Below the pieces are notes generated by a model that was not told where the DNA came from, made no database searches, and was given only the letters and a program-made list of their open reading frames with translations. A program made the position numbers and the translations under genes. A DNA stretch of 33,027 nt from Streptomyces sp. BR123 (GTDB taxonomy: Bacteria; Actinomycetota; Actinomycetes; Streptomycetales; Streptomycetaceae): the NCBI RefSeq assembly GCF_013401435.1, contig NZ_JACBGN010000060.1, positions 1 to 33,027 of the forward strand, in the 5' to 3' direction. Of this stretch, positions 15,431-23,417 are shown piece after piece. Within the stretch, counting starts at the first letter, position 1. Every line of letters starts with the position of its first letter.

Positions 15431-17212
15431 TCAGTCGATGTCGTGGGCTTGCAACCAGATCTCCAGTGAGGCCAGCTGCCACAGGGTGCTGGCTCCGCGT
15501 TTCGTGCGGTGGCGCGCGGGGTCGGCCAGCAGCTCGGCCACCCGGTCCTGGTCGAAGAGACGGCGACGGCGGGCTTCAGGGGCGGTCAGGGCGTCACGTA
15601 CCCGGGTGAGCACCGGCTCCGCCATGTGCCGGACCGCGGGAACCGGGAAGTAGCCCTTGGGCCGGTCGACGATCTCACGGGGGAGGATCCTGCGGCCGAT
15701 GTCCTTGAGCACCCCCTTGCCGTCCTGGGCGAGTTTCAGCTCCGGGGGGCAGGCGGCGGCGAGCTCGACGAGTTCCTGGTCGAGGAACGGCACCCGCGCC
15801 TCCAGGCCCCAGGCCATCGTCATGTTGTCGACGCGTTTGACCGGGTCGTCGGCCATCAGCGCATGGACGTCCAGGCGCAGGGCGGCGTCGAGGGCGCTCT
15901 GGGCGCCGGGGGCCGCCATGTGGGCGTGGACGAAGTGCCGCGAGGCGTCGTGATCGGCCACCCTGTCGGGATGCAGCAGGACGGCCACGTCCCGGTGCGT
16001 GCGGTCGAAATAGGCGTCCGCGTAGGCGTCCGGCGCGTCGGGACGTCCGGCCGCTGCGATCCGCGGGTACCAGTGGTAGCCCGCGAAGACCTCGTCCGCG
16101 CCCTGCCCGCACAGCACCACCTTGACGTCTTTGGAGACCTGCTCCGCCAGCAGGTGGAACGCCACGGCGTCGTGGCTGACCATCGGCTCGCTCATCGCGC
16201 CGATCGCCGTCTCCAACGCGGTGGGAAGCCGGTCGGAGGCGATCATGAACTGGTGGTGGGCCGTCGAGAACTGCCGGGCGATCATGTCGGAGTACCTGAA
16301 TTCGTCGCCCTCCTCGCCGCTCTCCGACTCGAAGCCCATCGCGAAGGTGGCCAGATCGCCCTGCCCCTCCTCCGCCAGCAGCGCCACGATCAGGCTGGAG
16401 TCCAGTCCGCCGGACAGGAGGACGCCGACGGGCACGTCGGCGACCATGCGCCGCCGCACCGCCGTGCGCAGGGCCTCGTGCACGGCTTCCCGCCAGCGCA
16501 CCGGATCGCTGCCGTCCTCGGCGCGGCGGGTGTACGAGGGCTGCCAGTAGCAGTGGTCGCGGGACGTGCCGTCCTGCTCGACGACACGGACGGTGGCCTG
16601 CGGCAGCTTGTGTACGCCGGACAGCACCGTCCGGGGCGCCGGAACCGTGCCGTGCCAGCTGAGGTACTGGTGGAGCGCCACCGGGTCGAGGGACGTGTCG
16701 ACTCCGCCGCCCGCCAGCAATGCGGGCAGGGAGGAAGCGAAGCGCAGGCGGTCGCTGTCCCGGGTGAGGTACAGCGGTTTGATGCCGAGCCGGTCGCGGC
16801 CGAGCACGACGCGCCCGGTGTGGTGCTCCACCAGGGCGAACGCGAACATCCCGACCAGGTGCTCGACGCAGCGGGGCCCCCACTGCCCGTAGGACTTGAC
16901 GAGCACCTCCGTGTCGGAGTCGGAGAAGAACAGGTGCCCGAGCCCTTCCAGGCGGCGGCGCAGCTCCCGGTAGTTGTAGATGCAGCCGTTGAAGACGCAC
17001 GTGATGCCCAGATGCGGATCGATCATCGGTTGGGCGGCGTTCTCCGAGAGGTCGATGATCCGCAGTCGGCGGTGTCCCAGCGCCACCGACTGCTGCGACC
17101 AGAGGCCTCTGCCGTCGGGGCCCCGCTCCCCCATCTCGTCCGTCATGCGTTCGACCGCGGCCAGGTCCGGGCGACGGCCGTCGAACCGGACTTCCCCGCT
17201 CAGGCCGCACAT
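15431..17212 (-). CDS. asparagine-synthase-type amidotransferase, NAGGN-like
   Basis: The 593-residue class II glutamine amidotransferase has its nucleophile Cys2 right after the start (MCGLSGEVRF), which fixes the ATG at 17212; GGGAG lies upstream. The N-terminal glutaminase domain carries ERGPDGRG, LGHRRLRIIDLS and FNGCIYNYRELR. The C-terminal synthetase domain has the PP-loop LLSGGLDSSLIVALLAEE (LSGGLDSS at 266-273) and CGQGADEVFAGY, then RVPFLDQELVELA and RPKGYFPVPA. The overall pattern resembles N-acetylglutaminylglutamine amidotransferase, which makes the osmolyte NAGGN, more than plain asparagine synthetase. The partner dipeptide synthetase and M42 peptidase genes are not in this window, so the substrate is uncertain. 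It is followed by the S9 peptidase gene. Confidence 0.88.
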   Translation of the reverse strand: MCGLSGEVRFDGRRPDLAAVERMTDEMGERGPDGRGLWSQQSVALGHRRLRIIDLSENAAQPMIDPHLGITCVFNGCIYNYRELRRRLEGLGHLFFSDSDTEVLVKSYGQWGPRCVEHLVGMFAFALVEHHTGRVVLGRDRLGIKPLYLTRDSDRLRFASSLPALLAGGGVDTSLDPVALHQYLSWHGTVPAPRTVLSGVHKLPQATVRVVEQDGTSRDHCYWQPSYTRRAEDGSDPVRWREAVHEALRTAVRRRMVADVPVGVLLSGGLDSSLIVALLAEEGQGDLATFAMGFESESGEEGDEFRYSDMIARQFSTAHHQFMIASDRLPTALETAIGAMSEPMVSHDAVAFHLLAEQVSKDVKVVLCGQGADEVFAGYHWYPRIAAAGRPDAPDAYADAYFDRTHRDVAVLLHPDRVADHDASRHFVHAHMAAPGAQSALDAALRLDVHALMADDPVKRVDNMTMAWGLEARVPFLDQELVELAAACPPELKLAQDGKGVLKDIGRRILPREIVDRPKGYFPVPAVRHMAEPVLTRVRDALTAPEARRRRLFDQDRVAELLADPARHRTKRGASTLWQLASLEIWLQAHDID

Positions 17213-17424
17213 GCGGCACTCCCTGCCCCGCTCACGCCCCGGGTCCGCCACATCACTGCGGGCGCCCGTCCCCCCTGGGTCCAGGCCGCCTCCATCATGT
17301 GCATCACTCCTGTGCGTGAGCGGTCGGTGCCCCGTTGGCTCCGGCCGGACAAGCTGATCGGCATAGGGGGCGCCTGCCCGTCCGCACGCGCCTCAAGCCG
17401 ACGTGTTCGCTCTCGTGGACCACC

Positions 17425-17603
17425 TCAGGTGCCGCCCTCGCAGGAGCGCTGCGGACGGTCTCTGAACATGGTCTGCACCAGGCCCATGGTCCAGCACATC
17501 GGGCATCCCCGCAGCGCCAGCGCGCTGACCGGCGGCGGCGGGGCCGAAGCAGCAGGGGCGGTGGCGAGCGCGCGAAGTCGGGCTCGCCACCGTGCGCCGT
17601 CAT
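17425..17603 (-). pseudogene. small CPMCW-motif gene with an internal frameshift
   Basis: An ATG at 17603 has a very good GGAGGG ribosome binding site. It opens MTAHGGEPDFARS in a frame different from the membrane ORF that overlaps it. Beyond that the frame turns arginine-rich, while the neighbouring frame continues with ALRGCPMCWTMGLVQTMFRD and stops at 17425. The span of 179 bases is not a multiple of three, so one base change would join them into a protein of about 60 residues with a CPMC metal- or disulfide-type motif. Function unknown. Confidence 0.3.
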
Positions 17604-17910
17604 CCGCGCACCCTCCGGATTCGGGGTGGGGAGGCCGTACGCCGTCTGCATCCTGTGCCCGTCCGTTGCTCGCCCTCGCCGCCTGATGGCCCAGGGCGCA
17701 CAGCCCGGTGAGGACCAGCACGGCGACCGGGGCCCGCCCCCGCGCGGCCAGCACCAGCCCGCCGGCCGCGAGCAGAACGTACCCGAGGGCGGCCCGGCCG
17801 GTGGCGGAACCCTGCTGGGACACCCCTGTGACCAGCAGCGCCGCTGCCACGCCCACGGCGATGACACCGTTTCCGTACCGGGCCCAGAAAGCGGACGCAC
17901 CTGTGCTCAT
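17425..17910 (-). CDS. membrane protein of doubtful integrity, 161 aa
   Basis: The N-terminal half is convincing. It has an ATG at 17910 with AAGGTG upstream, then SAFWARYGNGVIAVGVAAAL and two or three hydrophobic helices (ALGYVLLAAGGLVLAARGRA, APVAVLVLTGLCALG), with high third-position G/C. It resembles the membrane sensor start of a Streptomyces histidine kinase. After about residue 77 the composition changes and third-position G/C falls to about two thirds. The frame then recovers into ALRGCPMCWTMGLVQTMF near its end, which looks like a separate small CxxCW protein. It may be a truncated kinase joined to another gene, or a real odd protein. Confidence 0.4.
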   Translation of the reverse strand: MSTGASAFWARYGNGVIAVGVAAALLVTGVSQQGSATGRAALGYVLLAAGGLVLAARGRAPVAVLVLTGLCALGHQAARASNGRAQDADGVRPPHPESGGCADDGARWRARLRALATAPAASAPPPPVSALALRGCPMCWTMGLVQTMFRDRPQRSCEGGT

Positions 17911-18202
17911 GCGGGCACCTTAGCCGGATGCCCCCGCTGCCGAATCCGCCTCGCTGACGACCGGCCGGCTACTGCAGGCGCGGTACTCCCGCAGACATGT
18001 ACGGCGTCGGCGCCAGTGCACGGTGGCCGCGTACGCGGGACGACCCTGCGCGTGCCCCTCGGACGTGCGCGGTGGGCAGCCCGCCGCAGGAAGAGAAAGA
18101 GAGAAGGTCGTTCCCGAGCGCTTCGGCAACCCGTCCGGCACGGCGGAGGTCCTCCCCACCGGCCCCGTGCGGGGGCGTGGGGCGCGAGGACGCAGGAGTG
18201 CC

Positions 18203-18535
18203 GTGGGGTTCCGAAGGGCAGCGAAAGGCGTCGGCGAGTTCCTGATCGAGACGGTTGGGGAAGCCGTCAGCGAGGTGATCCTCAGCCTGCTCGCCTGCGT
18301 CCTGCTCGCCTGCCTGGCCCTGGTCGCCTACCTGAGCTGGTCCTCCAGCCCGCGCTTGACCATCGCAGGGGCCGGACTGATCAGCCTCTTCCTCGCACAT
18401 GGCGCCTGGCGGACCTTCCGCACGCCCCGGAAACGCCGTCGGGGCCTCGCCGCCGTGACCACGGCGGCATTCACCCTGACCGCCATGACGGCGCTCTTCC
18501 TTTTGCTGTACGGCACCGGCTGCGACTGCCTGTGA
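18203..18535 (+). CDS. small three-helix membrane protein, 110 aa
   Basis: It starts at GTG 18203, set by AGGAG four bases upstream; the open frame reaches further upstream but is not protein-like. An amphipathic N-terminus (VGFRRAAKGVGEFLIETVGE) leads to three hydrophobic helices (EVILSLLACVLLACLALVAY, LTIAGAGLISLFLAHGAW and AAVTTAAFTLTAMTALFLLL), with a basic loop TFRTPRKRRRG between helices 2 and 3. It ends in the cysteine-containing tail GTGCDCL. No family was recognised. The C-terminal CxC could bind metal or be modified. Confidence 0.65.
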   Translation: MGFRRAAKGVGEFLIETVGEAVSEVILSLLACVLLACLALVAYLSWSSSPRLTIAGAGLISLFLAHGAWRTFRTPRKRRRGLAAVTTAAFTLTAMTALFLLLYGTGCDCL

Positions 18536-19081
18536 TGCCGCTGACGCGGTCGCCGGAGAACTGCGTTCGCCGCCCCGCCCGTGTCCCCCGTGCCCCACTC
18601 CTTCGAAGAGAAGGCTCCGGGCCGCCGAGCCGTCCGAGCCGTCCGAGCCGTCCGAGCCGTCCGCGGCGGTACGCGCCACGGCTGCGGACGGGGTCTCCTG
18701 GTGCGGCACTCGCGCCTCCTCGTGTGTCGTTGCCGTGGGGGTAGACCGGGCAGCCACGAAGCACTCCCGCGACTTTGCAGACCCTTTACCCATGCCTTCG
18801 CCGGCCGCGCCGTGCACCGGTTCCGCGAGAGGGCCACACCGTACGGTTTCGGCCACACCGCGTCTCCCACCGCGGCTCGGGAATCGTGGAGAGCCCGCGA
18901 CCTCCACGCAGCCCCACCTGGCTCGCCAGCAGCGAAACCGCGTGACGATGCTGACGTTTGCTCACAACGCCCACCAGCGTGCACACTTGCGCGAATTCCG
19001 GCCGGGCGCAGCGTCGCACCCCACTGCAGACAAGCCCGGCACTCACCGTGCCGGCCACCAGCAAGTCAACGGGAGCAAGCG
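18536..19081. other. intergenic region upstream of the sigma-factor fusion (about 550 bp)
   Basis: It has no convincing gene. It has lower GC content towards its right end (about 18940-19000), as expected for a promoter region, and a short tandem repeat at 18627-18662. A regulated promoter for the sigma-factor gene is likely here but no consensus is clear. Confidence 0.4.
18627..18662. repeat. four tandem copies of a 9-bp unit
   Basis: GAGCCGTCC is repeated four times without mismatch, followed by a partial unit. It is intergenic, between the three-helix membrane protein and the sigma-factor gene. Confidence 0.8.
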
Positions 19082-20731
19082 TTGAGCACATCGGCAACTG
19101 CCCGTCAGCAGGACCTGCGCAGCCGCAGCGACGCAGAGCTTTGCGCGCTGCTGCGCAAGGAGCGCCCCTCGGCGGCGAGGAAGCCCGAGATGAGCGACGT
19201 GATGGGCGAGGTGTTCGCCCGCCACCACTCCGCCGTGCTCGCATACGCCCGCACATGCTGCCGTGACCAGTCCACCGCACACGATCTCGCCGCTGAGGCA
19301 TTCACCCGCACGTACCGGGCTGTCGCCTGGGGCGCCGGGCCCGAGTACGCCTGGCGGCCCTACTTGCTGACCTGTGTGCGCCGCGTGGCGGCCGACTGGG
19401 CCCGCCGCGGCGCCCGGATCCGGTTGTCGGACGACTTCGAGAAGTGGGCCGAGGACCTCGCCGACGGCCAGGACGTCGAGGACGCCGTCGTGTCGGCGGA
19501 GGAGGGGTCGCTGGTGCTGCGGGCGTACCGGTCCCTGCCGGAGCGCTGGCAGGCCGTACTGTGGCACGCCGTCGTCGAGCACGAGCCTGCCGCCGACACC
19601 GCCCGACGCCTCGGCATATCAGCGGGAGGCGTCGGCTCACTGGCCGCGCGTGCCCGGGAAGGCCTGCGCGAGGCCTACCTGCGGGCCCACCTGGACCAGG
19701 CCGCGAGCGACGAGTGCCGGCACTACGGGGGCCTGCTCGCGGCCTCTCTCCGCCGACCGGGCAAACGCGTCACCCGGGACCTGCGGCGGCACCTTCAGGG
19801 GTGCGCAGACTGCACCCGGGCCGAACGCGACCTGCGGGATGTCAACGGCCGTCTGGGAGCGCTGCTGCTGGGCGGGATCCTCCTGTGGAACCCGGGCAAC
19901 TTCCTGTCGTCCGCCGGCGGGCACAGCGTCCAGTTGGCGGCGGCCAAGCCGGTCGGGGCCAAGCTCGCCGCGTCGCGGTTCGGCGCGGCCAAATGGGCCG
20001 TGACGGTGGCGGCCGTTGCAGGTACGGCGGTGACCGCCGTCGTCCTGCTGCCGGCCGACGACAGGCCGGAGCAGGCCTCGCCCGCCCTCACGGCCGTGGG
20101 CCCCCGCCCGGGGCCCGGTCCGACCCCGGACGCGGACACGGAGACGGCACTGACGGCGTCCCAGCCACCGCTCATATCCGCCACCGCGCAGGCCCCGGCT
20201 CCCCCCACTGCCACCGCGAGCGCCGCGACCGCCGGCCCGACCCCCGTCGCCGACCCGACGGCCTCGGCCTCGGCCGGCCCTGCCGGCCTCCCGCTGGTCA
20301 ACGTCGGCTCGGGGCTGTGCGTCGGCGTGGCCGACGACTCCGGCGGAACGCTGCAGCTCCAGCCGTGCACGGGAAGCGCTTCACAGGGCTGGCAGCGCCT
20401 GCCGGCCGGCCGGGGCCGCTACCAGATGCGGAACACGGGCACGGGCACGTGCCTCGACGGCACCACCGCCGGCGGGAACGTCGTCGCCGTCACCCTGCGC
20501 ACCTGCCGGTCCGACACGGGCCGCGAGGCGCAGCTGTGGAGGTTCCAACAGGAGGCGTGGCCCGGCACGTTCCGGCTCTGGTTCGTGCCACGGGTCCCGC
20601 ACAGCGACTACGCCGACCACCTGCTGGGTCCCCAGGAGTGGCCGAAGGCCAACCCCCCGCGCCCGGGCTCGCGCATCGTGCACCTGCCCAACTATTACAA
20701 CTCCGCCCATTTCCTCTTCAGGATGGGGTGA
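19082..20731 (+). CDS. ECF-type sigma factor fused to zinc-finger, transmembrane and ricin-type lectin domains
   Basis: The 549-residue protein starts at TTG 19082, six bases after GGGAG. Residues about 30-110 are sigma-70 region 2 (EVFARHHSAVLAYARTC, DLAAEAFTRTYRAV, AWRPYLLTCVRRVAADWARR). About 145-205 is region 4 (LPERWQAVLWHAVVEHEPAA, then RRLGISAGGVGSLAARAREG). About 215-260 holds an H-x-x-x-C-x-x-C anti-sigma-like motif in RRHLQGCADCTRAE. A hydrophobic segment at about 258-277 and a clear transmembrane helix at about 302-325 (KWAVTVAAVAGTAVTAVVLL) follow, then a Pro/Ala/Thr linker. From about residue 402 comes a ricin-type beta-trefoil (VNVGSGLCVGVADD, LQPCTGSASQGWQR, NTGTGTCLDG). It looks like a membrane-tethered sigma factor that senses carbohydrate outside. 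A palindromic hairpin follows the stop. Confidence 0.9.
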   Translation: MSTSATARQQDLRSRSDAELCALLRKERPSAARKPEMSDVMGEVFARHHSAVLAYARTCCRDQSTAHDLAAEAFTRTYRAVAWGAGPEYAWRPYLLTCVRRVAADWARRGARIRLSDDFEKWAEDLADGQDVEDAVVSAEEGSLVLRAYRSLPERWQAVLWHAVVEHEPAADTARRLGISAGGVGSLAARAREGLREAYLRAHLDQAASDECRHYGGLLAASLRRPGKRVTRDLRRHLQGCADCTRAERDLRDVNGRLGALLLGGILLWNPGNFLSSAGGHSVQLAAAKPVGAKLAASRFGAAKWAVTVAAVAGTAVTAVVLLPADDRPEQASPALTAVGPRPGPGPTPDADTETALTASQPPLISATAQAPAPPTATASAATAGPTPVADPTASASAGPAGLPLVNVGSGLCVGVADDSGGTLQLQPCTGSASQGWQRLPAGRGRYQMRNTGTGTCLDGTTAGGNVVAVTLRTCRSDTGREAQLWRFQQEAWPGTFRLWFVPRVPHSDYADHLLGPQEWPKANPPRPGSRIVHLPNYYNSAHFLFRMG

Positions 20732-20751
20732 GTGTGGGCGCAGGCGGCACC

Positions 20752-20776
20752 GCCGTCACCGCCGGGCGGTGACGGC
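20752..20776. terminator. bidirectional hairpin between convergent genes
   Basis: A perfect 10-bp stem with a 5-base loop (20752-20761 with 20767-20776) lies 20 bases after the sigma-factor stop and 16 bases before the flavoprotein stop on the other strand. It can serve both convergent genes. Confidence 0.75.
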
Positions 20777-20792
20777 AGCCGGGCGGTGTCCG

Positions 20793-22394
20793 TCAGAAGC
20801 CGAAGGCCGCTCGCGCGTCCCGGAATCGCTCGGGATACCGCCGCCGGAATTCGACCAGGCACTGGGCGACTGCGGCCCCTTCACCCACGGCGGCGCCGAC
20901 CCGCTTGACGGATCCGGAGCGCACGTCGCCCACGGCGAAGACGCCGGCCACGCTGGTCTCCATCGGCAGCGCGTCCGGACCGGCTCCGCCGCTTCCGGTC
21001 AGGACGTATCCGCGGTCGTCGAGCTTCAGCATGCCGCCGAGCCAGTCGGTCGACGGGTGGCCGCCGATCAACACGTACAGGCAGTGCGCGGGGACCGTGC
21101 GCTCGCCGCCGTCGCGGTCGCGCAGCCTGAGCCCGGTGAGGGTCGGGCCGCCGAGACACTCGGCCACCTCGGTCCCCAGGAGGACCTGCAGTCCCGGCGT
21201 CCGCTCGATGCGCTGCACCAGGTAGCTCGACATGGAAGCGCCTAGGTCGGTGCCCCGTACGAGCAAGGTGACGCTTCGGGCGTAGCGCGCGAAGTAGAGG
21301 GCCGCCTGGCCGGCGGAGTTGCCCGCGCCCACCATGTACACGTCCTCCCCGGCAGCCGAGGGGGCGTCGGCCAGGCATGAACCGTAGTACACACCTGAGT
21401 TGAGCAGGCGGTCGACGCCGGGAGCCGTCAGGCGGTTCCAGTCCACGCCCGTCGCCACCACCACCGCCGCCGCTGTCACCGAGGCCGTCTCATCGGTACC
21501 CGCCTTGACGAACTCGACCGTGTGGGCACCCGTGCCCGTCGGGGTCACCCGGCTGGCCACCCGGGTGGGCTGCCACTCGACGCGGGCCCGACGGGCCTGC
21601 TGCAAGGCGCGCTGCGCGAGATCACCACCCGTGAGACCCACGGGGAAGCCGAGGTAGTTCTCGATCCGCGAGGTCGATCCCGCCTGCCCGCCCGGCGCGT
21701 CGTCCTCGATCACGACCACGCTCATGCCCTCGGCAGCGGCATACACCGCCGCGGACAGCCCTCCCGGACCGCCGCCGATCACCGCCACGTCGTAGTGGTC
21801 CTGCTCGGCCGGCCGGATGAGACCGAGCCGCTCGGCCAACTCACTGATCGAGGGATCCACCATCTCGGTGCCGTCCCCGAGCCGGACGGTCACCGGGGCA
21901 TCCCTCACGTCCTGCTCGGGCAGCCAGCGGAAGATCACGCCGCTGCGGCCGAGGAAGTCGCGCACCGCATGAGCCACGGGTGAGAAACGGCTCCCGCGCA
22001 CCTCGGCGGTCGGCAGATCACCACGGCAGTCGGCATTCCACGTGCACAGGGAATCGTCGAGCGCGCCCCGCAGGTGCTCGGCCGGGTCGCCGTTGCCCCG
22101 GACCGCCCCGACGGGGGCGTCGGGCACCGCGTTGCCGTGCCCGGCCAACGGCAGCCAGCGCACGCCGGAGTGCTGTGCGGCCCCCTGGTCCGGTGCCTCA
22201 TCGGCGAGCACGGCTGCCACGGGTACCTTCCGCTCGGCCAGCGAGCGCAACGCGCGGACCACCTCCGCCGGCCCTCCGACCTGCAGCACGCGGAAGGACG
22301 TCCGGTACCAGCTTTGCACCAGCTCGGCCGTCTCGTGCCGGCGGAGCGGGTCGGAGTCGGAGAGAACAATCACCGGCAGTGCGGCATCGGCCAT
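20793..22394 (-). CDS. thioredoxin-reductase-like flavoprotein with receiver-like N-terminus
   Basis: The 533-residue protein starts at ATG 22394, eight bases after GGAGG. The first about 130 residues form a receiver-like domain (PVIVLSDSDPLRRHETAELV, then VPVAAVLADEAPD). A middle segment (FRWLPEQDVRDAPVTV, then DPSISELAERLGL) precedes the FAD domain with YDVAVIGGGPGGLSAAVYAA and APGGQAGSTSRIENYLGFP. The NAD(P) domain has VYMVGAGNSAGQAALYFARY. The FAD-return motif is VAGVFAVGDVRSGSVKRVGA. The redox-active CxxC of true thioredoxin reductases is missing: the corresponding stretch reads VYYGSCLADAPS. It is probably an NAD(P)H-dependent reductase for another partner. It has its own leader of about 110 bases after the EF-hand gene's terminator. 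Confidence 0.88.
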   Translation of the reverse strand: MADAALPVIVLSDSDPLRRHETAELVQSWYRTSFRVLQVGGPAEVVRALRSLAERKVPVAAVLADEAPDQGAAQHSGVRWLPLAGHGNAVPDAPVGAVRGNGDPAEHLRGALDDSLCTWNADCRGDLPTAEVRGSRFSPVAHAVRDFLGRSGVIFRWLPEQDVRDAPVTVRLGDGTEMVDPSISELAERLGLIRPAEQDHYDVAVIGGGPGGLSAAVYAAAEGMSVVVIEDDAPGGQAGSTSRIENYLGFPVGLTGGDLAQRALQQARRARVEWQPTRVASRVTPTGTGAHTVEFVKAGTDETASVTAAAVVVATGVDWNRLTAPGVDRLLNSGVYYGSCLADAPSAAGEDVYMVGAGNSAGQAALYFARYARSVTLLVRGTDLGASMSSYLVQRIERTPGLQVLLGTEVAECLGGPTLTGLRLRDRDGGERTVPAHCLYVLIGGHPSTDWLGGMLKLDDRGYVLTGSGGAGPDALPMETSVAGVFAVGDVRSGSVKRVGAAVGEGAAVAQCLVEFRRRYPERFRDARAAFGF

Positions 22395-22506
22395 CAAGAG
22401 GTCCTCCAATAGGTCTTGAGCGATCGGCTTCCTCTTCCGGTCAACGAGCGGGGACGCCATACGCATCGGCCCCGGACAACCCTCTGCAGGCAGGCGGGGA
22501 GGAAGG

Positions 22507-22537
22507 CCGGGGGAGGACAGCGCCCCGCCTCCCCCGG
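22507..22537 (-). terminator. hairpin after the EF-hand gene
   Basis: A perfect 10-bp stem (22507-22516 with 22528-22537) has an 11-base loop. It lies 18 bases past the EF-hand stop in the minus direction, separating that gene from the flavoprotein gene. Confidence 0.7.
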
Positions 22538-22554
22538 TCTCCCCCGGGCAATCC

Positions 22555-23094
22555 TCAGAGGCGCCCGAAGAACTGGTTTCCGCGGGCCGCGTGGTCCTCG
22601 CTCGTGTAGTACTCCTTCATCGCGGAGCTGATCTCGTCACGGCTCAACTGCCCGTCGCCGTCGGCGTCCAGCCGGTTGAACGCCTCGTCGAAGGTCTCGC
22701 GGGGCAGGCGGAACATGCCGTGGAGCAGGGAGGTGTACTCCTCCCTGCTCAGCATGCCGTCGCCGTCACGGTCACCGAGCTCCGTCCAGGCATTGCTCAT
22801 GTTCCTGATCCGTTCCCAGACCCTGTTCCGATCCGTGACGATCCGCGCCCGGAACGCCGCCCGGAACTCCTGCCGGTCCACCCAGCCGTCGTCGTTCCTG
22901 TCCATCCTCTGGAAGACGGTGTCCCACAGGTCCGCCAGCGAGTCCCGAAGTCCGGCCACGACGTCCGGGGCAACACCGAGGGACTCGGCGAGCCTGTCCG
23001 AGAGGCCGATGACGTCCGACTTCTCGAGCCGCCCGTCGCGGTCCGAGTCGAAGACATCGAACGACCGGTCCAGCTTGATGTCCAGAACGCTCAT
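22555..23094 (-). CDS. EF-hand calcium-binding protein (calerythrin-like)
   Basis: The 179-residue cytoplasmic protein has four EF-hand loops: DSDRDGRLEKSD, DRNDDGWVDRQE, DRDGDGMLSREE and DADGDGQLSRDE. Each has Asp at positions 1 and 3 and an acidic residue at position 12, except the first, where position 12 is Asp rather than Glu. The two-by-two layout with a longer middle linker resembles bacterial calerythrin/sarcoplasmic-calcium-binding-like proteins, which buffer or sense calcium. The ATG at 23094 has AAGGAG eight bases upstream. It is divergent from the large kinase-NTPase gene with about 320 bases between starts, and it ends at its own hairpin terminator. Confidence 0.93.
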   Translation of the reverse strand: MSVLDIKLDRSFDVFDSDRDGRLEKSDVIGLSDRLAESLGVAPDVVAGLRDSLADLWDTVFQRMDRNDDGWVDRQEFRAAFRARIVTDRNRVWERIRNMSNAWTELGDRDGDGMLSREEYTSLLHGMFRLPRETFDEAFNRLDADGDGQLSRDEISSAMKEYYTSEDHAARGNQFFGRL

Positions 23095-23417
23095 GACAGC
23101 ATCTCCTTCGCTCCACGCAGCCGCCTCGCGCCACTGCCAGGCGGCCCCACGAAAGCACAGGACCCCTGCCGCGCGCGGGGAAGGAGCGGATCCCGACCGT
23201 TCCGGGTGACGCCGGCCCGGAAGTCACCGGCAACGCCCGCCGCGGCGCCGCCGGTGTGCTCGACCAGCGTCCACGACGCGCTGCGCTCGACCTCGCACTG
23301 CTTGTCGGGCATTCCCCTGCCCGCCCTCCGCTCCGCCGCTAAACTCGCCATGTGTTCGTTGACCGGTACGCGCAGGCACGACGATGTGCGCACCGGGCGG
23401 GGGGGAGGAACCGATCC
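23095..23417. other. divergent promoter region (about 320 bp)
   Basis: It separates the EF-hand gene from the kinase-NTPase gene. A TAAACT at 23340-23345 could be a -10 element for the NTPase gene but lacks a matching -35 box. No coding frame is supported, apart from an in-frame extension of the NTPase ORF back to 23352 that I reject as a start. Confidence 0.4.

Noticed and set aside
18540..18770. Minus-strand ORF with DGSDGS repeats
   Set aside because: The repeat is explained by the 9-bp tandem DNA unit, and the frame continues as an antisense shadow of the small membrane-protein gene.
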